From: Desulfobulbaceae bacterium
GTDB lineage: Bacteria; Desulfobacterota; Desulfobulbia; Desulfobulbales; Desulfobulbaceae
Assembly: GCA_007121995.1 (NCBI GenBank)
Contig: SKJK01000116.1
Span: forward strand, 1-10,951
Length of the DNA: 10,951 nucleotides
Direction of reading: 5' to 3'
Shown here piece by piece: positions 7,425 to 10,951 of this stretch (positions are counted from its first letter, which is position 1; each line of letters opens with the position of its first letter). Both the position numbers and the translations under genes were made by a program. The notes beneath the pieces are model-generated. The model had not been told where the DNA came from, did no database searches, and saw nothing but the letters and a program-made list of their open reading frames with translations.

Positions 7425-8159
7425 TTACGGAACCATGGGATCATCGGGTGCCGGCGGAGGTTTATAATGGGCACGGTACCATGACAAGATTTTCTTGACG
7501 GTCAGGGGAAACAACCCGAGCAGGGCAAAGGAAAAGAGGACTCCGGGCGAGATAATACCTGCAAGAGAGTCAATCTGTGCCAACTCTTTACCGGCGTTAA
7601 CATAGACCATGGTGCCGGCCAGCATGCCGACCTGCGACACCCAATAAAAGGTGACCATCCGCATTCTGGTCAAGCCCATAAGCAGATTGATGACGAAAAA
7701 AGGAAAAATCGGCACCAGGCGCAGGGTAAAGAGGTAAAAAGCTCCTTCTTTTTCAACGCCGGCATTGATGGTGACCAGCTTGTCGCCAAACCTGTTCTGG
7801 ACCCAATCACGCAGCAGAAAACGTGCAACCAGGCAAGCCAGAGTGGCGCCGATGGTGCTGGCAAAGGAGACCACCAGAGTACCAACCCAGAAACCGAACA
7901 ACCCGCCCCCTGCCAGGGTCAACACCGCCGCCCCGGGCAGTGACAAGGCTGTGACAACGATATAAATCCCCATGTACCCAGCGATGAACGGAACACGGTT
8001 GTGCAGGTATAGTGCCTGCAGCCTCTCATGCGATGCCTTGAGATATTCCAGTGTCAGATATTGTCCGAGATCAAAAAGAAAAAAGGCGGCTACCCCGAGC
8101 AGAAGGACAACGACAATACCGACTCTTTGCCATTTTTTTTTCCTGCCCTGGTGGCTCAT
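7425..8159 (-). CDS. TVP38/TMEM64 family inner-membrane protein (VTT domain)
   Basis: A 244-residue integral membrane protein. A basic N-terminus (RKKKWQR, 6-12) precedes a first membrane helix at about 13-29. The VTT/DedA-like core includes SLPGAAVLTLAGGGLFG (73-89), which fits the re-entrant conserved segment, further hydrophobic stretches to about 112, RLVPIFPFFVIN (147-158), and helices at about 172-190 and 205-225. The C-terminal tail is proline-rich. Family members are linked to lipid scrambling or membrane homeostasis, but the specific function here is unknown. The start at 8159 is preferred because AGAAGG lies just upstream and its ATG overlaps the glk TGA as ATGA, giving translational coupling; a longer reading from 8189 has no such support. 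Codons 6-9 contain a run of nine A residues. Its immediate partner is the flavoprotein downstream. Confidence 0.9.
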   Translation of the reverse strand: MSHQGRKKKWQRVGIVVVLLLGVAAFFLFDLGQYLTLEYLKASHERLQALYLHNRVPFIAGYMGIYIVVTALSLPGAAVLTLAGGGLFGFWVGTLVVSFASTIGATLACLVARFLLRDWVQNRFGDKLVTINAGVEKEGAFYLFTLRLVPIFPFFVINLLMGLTRMRMVTFYWVSQVGMLAGTMVYVNAGKELAQIDSLAGIISPGVLFSFALLGLFPLTVKKILSWYRAHYKPPPAPDDPMVP

Positions 8160-9130
8160 GCAATACCTTCTTGGCGATGCCTCTGCCAACCATAAAAGGC
8201 CGCGCCCCAGAGACCACTGTCCTCGTTTTCAATGAGAAAAACCGGGATATTCTTGAGAAGATGCCCCATGGTCGGTGAAGCGTGGAATTCAGCCTGAAAG
8301 GAGGGATGGAGAAGGATCTCCGGGTTTTTCGCAGCCACACCGCCGGCGATATACAGACCACCGAGGGCCAGGGTGTCCAAGGCATAATCCCGGCAAACCC
8401 GAGCGTAGAATTTCGCTGTCCAGGCCAAGGTTTCCGAGGCCTTGCCCTCGGCGAACAGGGCGGATATCTGCCGCGGTTCGAGATCATCACCGGAAAGAAA
8501 CCAGTGGAGATAGCGCAGACCGCGCCCGGAAACCACCAGATTGCCGGTGATGGCATCCTCGCTGCTCTTGTCGCGATAAAATTCCTGAAACGTCCACTCA
8601 CGTGGAGTAACAAAGGGGAAACAGGTATGCCCGCCTTCAGAGGGCAAGGCAAGGAAACCCTGGCCAGAAATCGGGACCAGGGTCGCCTTGCCCAGGCCGG
8701 TGCCGGCTCCCAACACTGCGATAACGCCCTCGTCCGTGGCTGTGCCCTGCAACACTGGCCGGGCGGCCGACCCCACAGGAGAACGGCAAGCATACGCCTG
8801 GGCGACAAAATCATTGATCAGCCAGGTTTTTTGCCGCCGGTCGCCGGCAAGATCCCGCTTGAGATCGATATCCCAGGCAATATAGGGTGGCGCACTATAC
8901 GTACCGTGTTCAACCGGACCGGCAACAGCAAAAACCGCTGTGTCGGCATTGTCGACGTTGAGGGGAAAACCACTGGTATGTAACTGCTCCAGCAACTCGG
9001 AAAAGGAGGTCACTCCGGTGGTGGGCAGCCACTTAATCCCTTCAAGAACCAGGGTGCCATCCTCCTCTGCCAGAAACCGGGCGAAACGACTGTTGGTGCC
9101 GCCTATATCCGCGGCTAGAAGAGTTGTCAT
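8156..9130 (-). CDS. glk: Glucokinase (E. coli Glk type)
   Basis: Phosphorylates glucose at C6 with ATP to give glucose-6-phosphate, in the cytoplasm. The 324-residue product is close to the usual length (about 320). ADIGGTNSRFARF (7-19) is the phosphate-binding signature of the ROK/hexokinase fold, AGPVEHG is at about 70-76, LINDFVAQA (104-112) contains the predicted catalytic base Asp107, GAGTGLGKA is at about 142-150 and LPSEGGH (162-168) supplies sugar-contacting Glu165 and His168. The frame is open up to 9295, but homology begins at the ATG at 9130. The ribosome site is imperfect (GGGGAG with a spacer of about 12 bases). A 122-bp gap separates it from tetR, so it may have its own promoter; its stop overlaps the start of the TVP38 gene. 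It links free glucose, perhaps released by the nearby glucosidase, to Zwf. Confidence 0.95.
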   Translation of the reverse strand: MTTLLAADIGGTNSRFARFLAEEDGTLVLEGIKWLPTTGVTSFSELLEQLHTSGFPLNVDNADTAVFAVAGPVEHGTYSAPPYIAWDIDLKRDLAGDRRQKTWLINDFVAQAYACRSPVGSAARPVLQGTATDEGVIAVLGAGTGLGKATLVPISGQGFLALPSEGGHTCFPFVTPREWTFQEFYRDKSSEDAITGNLVVSGRGLRYLHWFLSGDDLEPRQISALFAEGKASETLAWTAKFYARVCRDYALDTLALGGLYIAGGVAAKNPEILLHPSFQAEFHASPTMGHLLKNIPVFLIENEDSGLWGAAFYGWQRHRQEGIA

Positions 9131-9184
9131 AGTAAAGTTTGTCTCCCCGCTGATTGCAGCAATGAATTTTTGGAAATAATAGTC

Positions 9185-9208
9185 CTGAACAATACCCATC
9201 CGGTTCAG
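9185..9208. promoter_or_regulatory. Inverted repeat between tetR and glk, possible operator
   Basis: CTGAAC at 9185-9190 and GTTCAG at 9203-9208 form a perfect 6+6 inverted repeat with a 12-base spacer, 55 bases upstream of the glk start. A TATTAT hexamer on the minus strand follows it closely, but no matching -35 box is clear. A repeat this short can arise by chance. Confidence 0.3.
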
Positions 9209-9252
9209 CGGTGAAGGAGCAGAAAAAGCTTGTTGACCGGACCCGCTTGTTC

Positions 9253-9840
9253 TTATCCTGGATTCGTGAGGGAACGCCGTAAAGTGTCGAGGCAATCCCG
9301 CATTGGTTGGTCATTTTTTTTGAGGCGTGACAACATGATCCCTCCTTCGATACAGGCTACAATATGACGCGCCAGGGCCTCGGCGGCAATATCATCTCTG
9401 ACCTGACCGAGTTGCTGTGCATCACCGACAACCTGAGCGATCCTGTTGATCCAGACATCAAAGACTTTGCCAATTTGCCCTGCGACCTCGGGATCGTTGT
9501 CACTCATCTCCAGAGCTGTATTGCCAAAAAGACAGCCACCTACGAATCCCGCGGCCTGATGCTTTGCTAAGGCAGAGCGAAAAAATGACTCGATCTGTGC
9601 CCCCGGACTATTGCCATACAGTGACTGGTCGAGAAACGTCAAGAAGCTCTCAGTGGCCTCGGCAAGGACCTCACGGACAATCTCTTCCTTGCTGGAAAAA
9701 TGGAAATAGAGGCTGCCTTTCTGCATCCCGGTGGCGGCAACCAGGTCACTGATTGTCGTCGCCTGGAACCCTTTGTTGTTAAAAAGTTTTGCAGCAGCGT
9801 TGAGTATCTTTCTGCGTGATTGTTCTCCCTTGGACGGCAT
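9253..9840 (-). CDS. TetR/AcrR family transcriptional regulator
   Basis: A 195-residue one-component regulator. The N-terminal TetR DNA-binding domain spans about residues 8-54: SRRKILNAAAKLFNNKGF forms the first helices, and TTISDLVAATGMQKGSLYFHF (about 28-48) is the helix-turn-helix with its typical YxHF end. The C-terminal ligand-binding domain carries GGCLFGNTALEMSD, a pattern of the subgroup with LmrA/YxaF-like or TetR_C_11-like C-termini; the ligand is unknown. The ATG at 9840 is preferred over a GTG at 9843 because GGAGG lies 6 bases upstream of it. It is divergent from the radical SAM gene, and two inverted repeats lie between them, so autoregulation and control of that gene are likely. 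It is also the first gene of the minus-strand series, but the 122-bp gap to glk leaves it open whether it controls the carbohydrate genes. Confidence 0.93.
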   Translation of the reverse strand: MPSKGEQSRRKILNAAAKLFNNKGFQATTISDLVAATGMQKGSLYFHFSSKEEIVREVLAEATESFLTFLDQSLYGNSPGAQIESFFRSALAKHQAAGFVGGCLFGNTALEMSDNDPEVAGQIGKVFDVWINRIAQVVGDAQQLGQVRDDIAAEALARHIVACIEGGIMLSRLKKNDQPMRDCLDTLRRSLTNPG

Positions 9841-9846
9841 CACGCT

Positions 9847-9851
9847 CCTCC
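9847..9851 (-). promoter_or_regulatory. Ribosome binding site of the tetR gene
   Basis: GGAGG on the minus strand within AAGGGAGGAG, 6 bases before the ATG at 9840. The alternative GTG at 9843 would be only 3 bases from it, so ATG is the better start. Confidence 0.75.
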
Positions 9852-9858
9852 CTTAAAA

Positions 9859-9876
9859 AAACCGAACGATAGGTTT
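9859..9876. promoter_or_regulatory. Candidate TetR operator (18-bp imperfect palindrome)
   Basis: AAACCGAACGATAGGTTT is symmetric at 14 of 18 positions, with perfect AAACC/GGTTT arms around a CG centre. Size and ACCGAACG-like sequence resemble many TetR-family operators. It lies 19 bases upstream of the tetR start codon, in the probable tetR promoter or transcription start zone, which fits autorepression. Confidence 0.55.
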
Positions 9877-9912
9877 AACTTGACACAAAAAAAAAATTTG
9901 TCAATCTTAAAC
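9873..9912. promoter_or_regulatory. Bidirectional control region: 40-bp inverted repeat with a TTGACA on each strand
   Basis: GTTTAA-C-TTGACA at 9873-9885 is mirrored by TGTCAA-TC-TTAAAC at 9899-9912 around a 13-base A/T-rich spacer containing ten A residues. Each arm contains a consensus -35 hexamer, TTGACA, one facing the radical SAM gene (9880-9885) and one facing tetR (9904-9899). Matching -10 boxes are weak in both directions. The left arm overlaps the candidate operator by four bases. It may be a second operator, or the paired -35 elements may create the symmetry. Confidence 0.5.
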
Positions 9913-9968
9913 AGATCCGCCGGCAACAATGCCAGCTGGACCTCCACCTTCATGACAGGACACCCATT

Positions 9969-10951
9969 ATGCTCGAATCCATATATTATGTCATCACTTG
10001 GGCCTGCCGCCGGCAATGTGCCCACTGCTATGATATCCGATTCCGGCCCTATACCCCGGTTGAAGTCGATGATCTGATTGTTCGGGAAAAGGCAAGCATG
10101 CCGCGCATCATTGCCAATTTACCGGAAAAGTTGCAGTATATTGATCTGGAAGATCAAAACCCAAACGGTACCTTTCCGACCAGAAACGGGCGCATTATTC
10201 TTTCCGGGGGCGAGGTGCTCATGGATCCGATCCGGGAACGGCTCCTCTACCCGCTGCTGACCATGCTCCACAGTCGCTATGGAAACGGGGTGCGCCTGGT
10301 CATCCAGACCAGCGGGGACTTACTCACCCCGAAAATCATCGATGAACTCCTGGAACGAAGGGTATGGATGATATCAGTGTCCTCCATCGACGCTTTCCAC
10401 GGCGGTGATACCGACAGAGCCGGAATCAAGGAGTACCTGACCGGGTTGTTCACCGCGGCAGGCATGCATCTCTCGGCACTTGCCGCCACCGATCGCCGAT
10501 GGCAGGATGAAGAGGGACCGGTATTCAGTTTTTTCGGGGCAACCCGGGATTCCTGGATCGGCAAGTTGTGGCCCAGCGGTCGTGCCTGGGAAAACGGATT
10601 GTCTACGGCCAGGTACAAGGACAATTTCTGCAACAACTGGTCAGGAGGGCTCAATTTCCTCAACCTTGGTTACAGCGGCTCGGAGGTGGCCATTGATCCG
10701 GAGGGCAATGTCTATCCCTGCTGCAGGAAAACTCAACTGCCCTACGGCAATCTCACTGTCGAAGCACTTCGGACCATCCTGGAGCGTTTACAGGGGCTGC
10801 CTCAGTTCGAAGCAATTACCAATGGTCACCCAGAGCGTATGGGACTGGAGCATGGAATCAGCCCCGGAGATTTTGTCGACCTGAGCCGAACCATTGACCC
10901 ACGCGGCAGGGTCTATGTCAACCGCTGTATCGGCTGTGATCGGGTACACGA
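9969..10951 (+). CDS. Radical SAM protein with SPASM-like C-terminal domain, C-terminus outside window
   Basis: Partial gene: 327 codons visible, frame open at the right edge. WACRRQCAHCYD places Cys13, Cys17 and Cys20 in the CxxxCxxC pattern that binds the SAM-coordinating 4Fe-4S cluster, very near the N-terminus. SGGE (79-82) is the SAM-binding motif. The C-terminal part has Cys221, then AIDPEGNVYPCC (241-252) and GNL (260-262), a typical SPASM/twitch pattern, and CIGC (320-323), so one or two auxiliary clusters are likely. SPASM proteins often modify ribosomally made peptides or act as enzyme maturases, but I do not recognise this subfamily and no precursor peptide is visible in the window. 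Residues 50-73 between the cluster motif and SGGE are an unusually long polar stretch. The ATG is supported by AGGA 8 bases upstream. It is divergent from tetR and probably controlled by it. Confidence 0.88.
   Translation, partial: MLESIYYVITWACRRQCAHCYDIRFRPYTPVEVDDLIVREKASMPRIIANLPEKLQYIDLEDQNPNGTFPTRNGRIILSGGEVLMDPIRERLLYPLLTMLHSRYGNGVRLVIQTSGDLLTPKIIDELLERRVWMISVSSIDAFHGGDTDRAGIKEYLTGLFTAAGMHLSALAATDRRWQDEEGPVFSFFGATRDSWIGKLWPSGRAWENGLSTARYKDNFCNNWSGGLNFLNLGYSGSEVAIDPEGNVYPCCRKTQLPYGNLTVEALRTILERLQGLPQFEAITNGHPERMGLEHGISPGDFVDLSRTIDPRGRVYVNRCIGCDRVH

Noticed and set aside
9220..9252. Intrinsic terminator after tetR (AAGC...GCTTTTT)
   Set aside because: The stem is only about 4 bp around a long loop, too weak despite the T run.
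9131..9295. N-terminal extension of glucokinase by 55 codons
   Set aside because: It would overlap the end of tetR, contains no homology to Glk, and the Glk fold starts at the ATG at 9130.
10277..10663. Minus-strand open frame of 128 codons at the right edge
   Set aside because: It is antisense to the radical SAM gene, whose motifs are unambiguous, and shows no domain of its own.

Overview
The window looks like ordinary bacterial chromosome: tightly packed genes, several 4-bp stop/start overlaps, Shine-Dalgarno sites close to start codons, and moderately high GC by eye. Gene content and protein style (E. coli-type glucokinase, short GndA-type 6-phosphogluconate dehydrogenase, a GH63/MGH1-type glucosidase, a TVP38 protein beside a MerA/Lpd-like flavoprotein, a radical SAM/SPASM protein) suggest a Gram-negative anaerobe or facultative anaerobe, perhaps a Desulfobacterota (former Deltaproteobacteria) member. 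That placement is an impression only; there is no rRNA or phylogenetic marker here.

Layout. Positions 9840 down to 1 hold eight minus-strand genes in transcription order: a TetR-family regulator, glucokinase (glk), a TVP38/TMEM64 (VTT) membrane protein, a FAD-dependent pyridine nucleotide-disulfide oxidoreductase, a large cytoplasmic GH63/MGH1-like glucosidase, 6-phosphogluconate dehydrogenase (gnd), glucose-6-phosphate dehydrogenase (zwf), and a family-2 glycosyltransferase that runs off the left edge. A divergent plus-strand gene from 9969 to the right edge encodes a radical SAM protein with a SPASM-like C-terminal cysteine region. The 128-bp gap between tetR and this gene contains two overlapping inverted repeats, the best regulatory signal in the window. 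No intergenic stretch reaches 300 bases, and I see no tRNA, rRNA, CRISPR array, insertion sequence or convincing intrinsic terminator.

How the genes may work together (inference). The glucosidase would release glucose from an intracellular glucoside, Glk would phosphorylate it, and Zwf and Gnd would oxidise glucose-6-phosphate to ribulose-5-phosphate, yielding reduced nicotinamide cofactor. The flavoprotein, probably working with the membrane VTT protein, could be a consumer of that reducing power. The lactonase step (pgl) is absent from the cluster. The TetR protein and the radical SAM gene form a separate divergent regulator-target pair.

The observations most worth checking are a 19-nt homopolymer inside the glycosyltransferase (possible phase-variable tract or sequencing artefact), the unidentified radical SAM/SPASM protein and its operator region, and a C-terminal Cys-x-Cys tail on the flavoprotein. 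None of these proves a new system.
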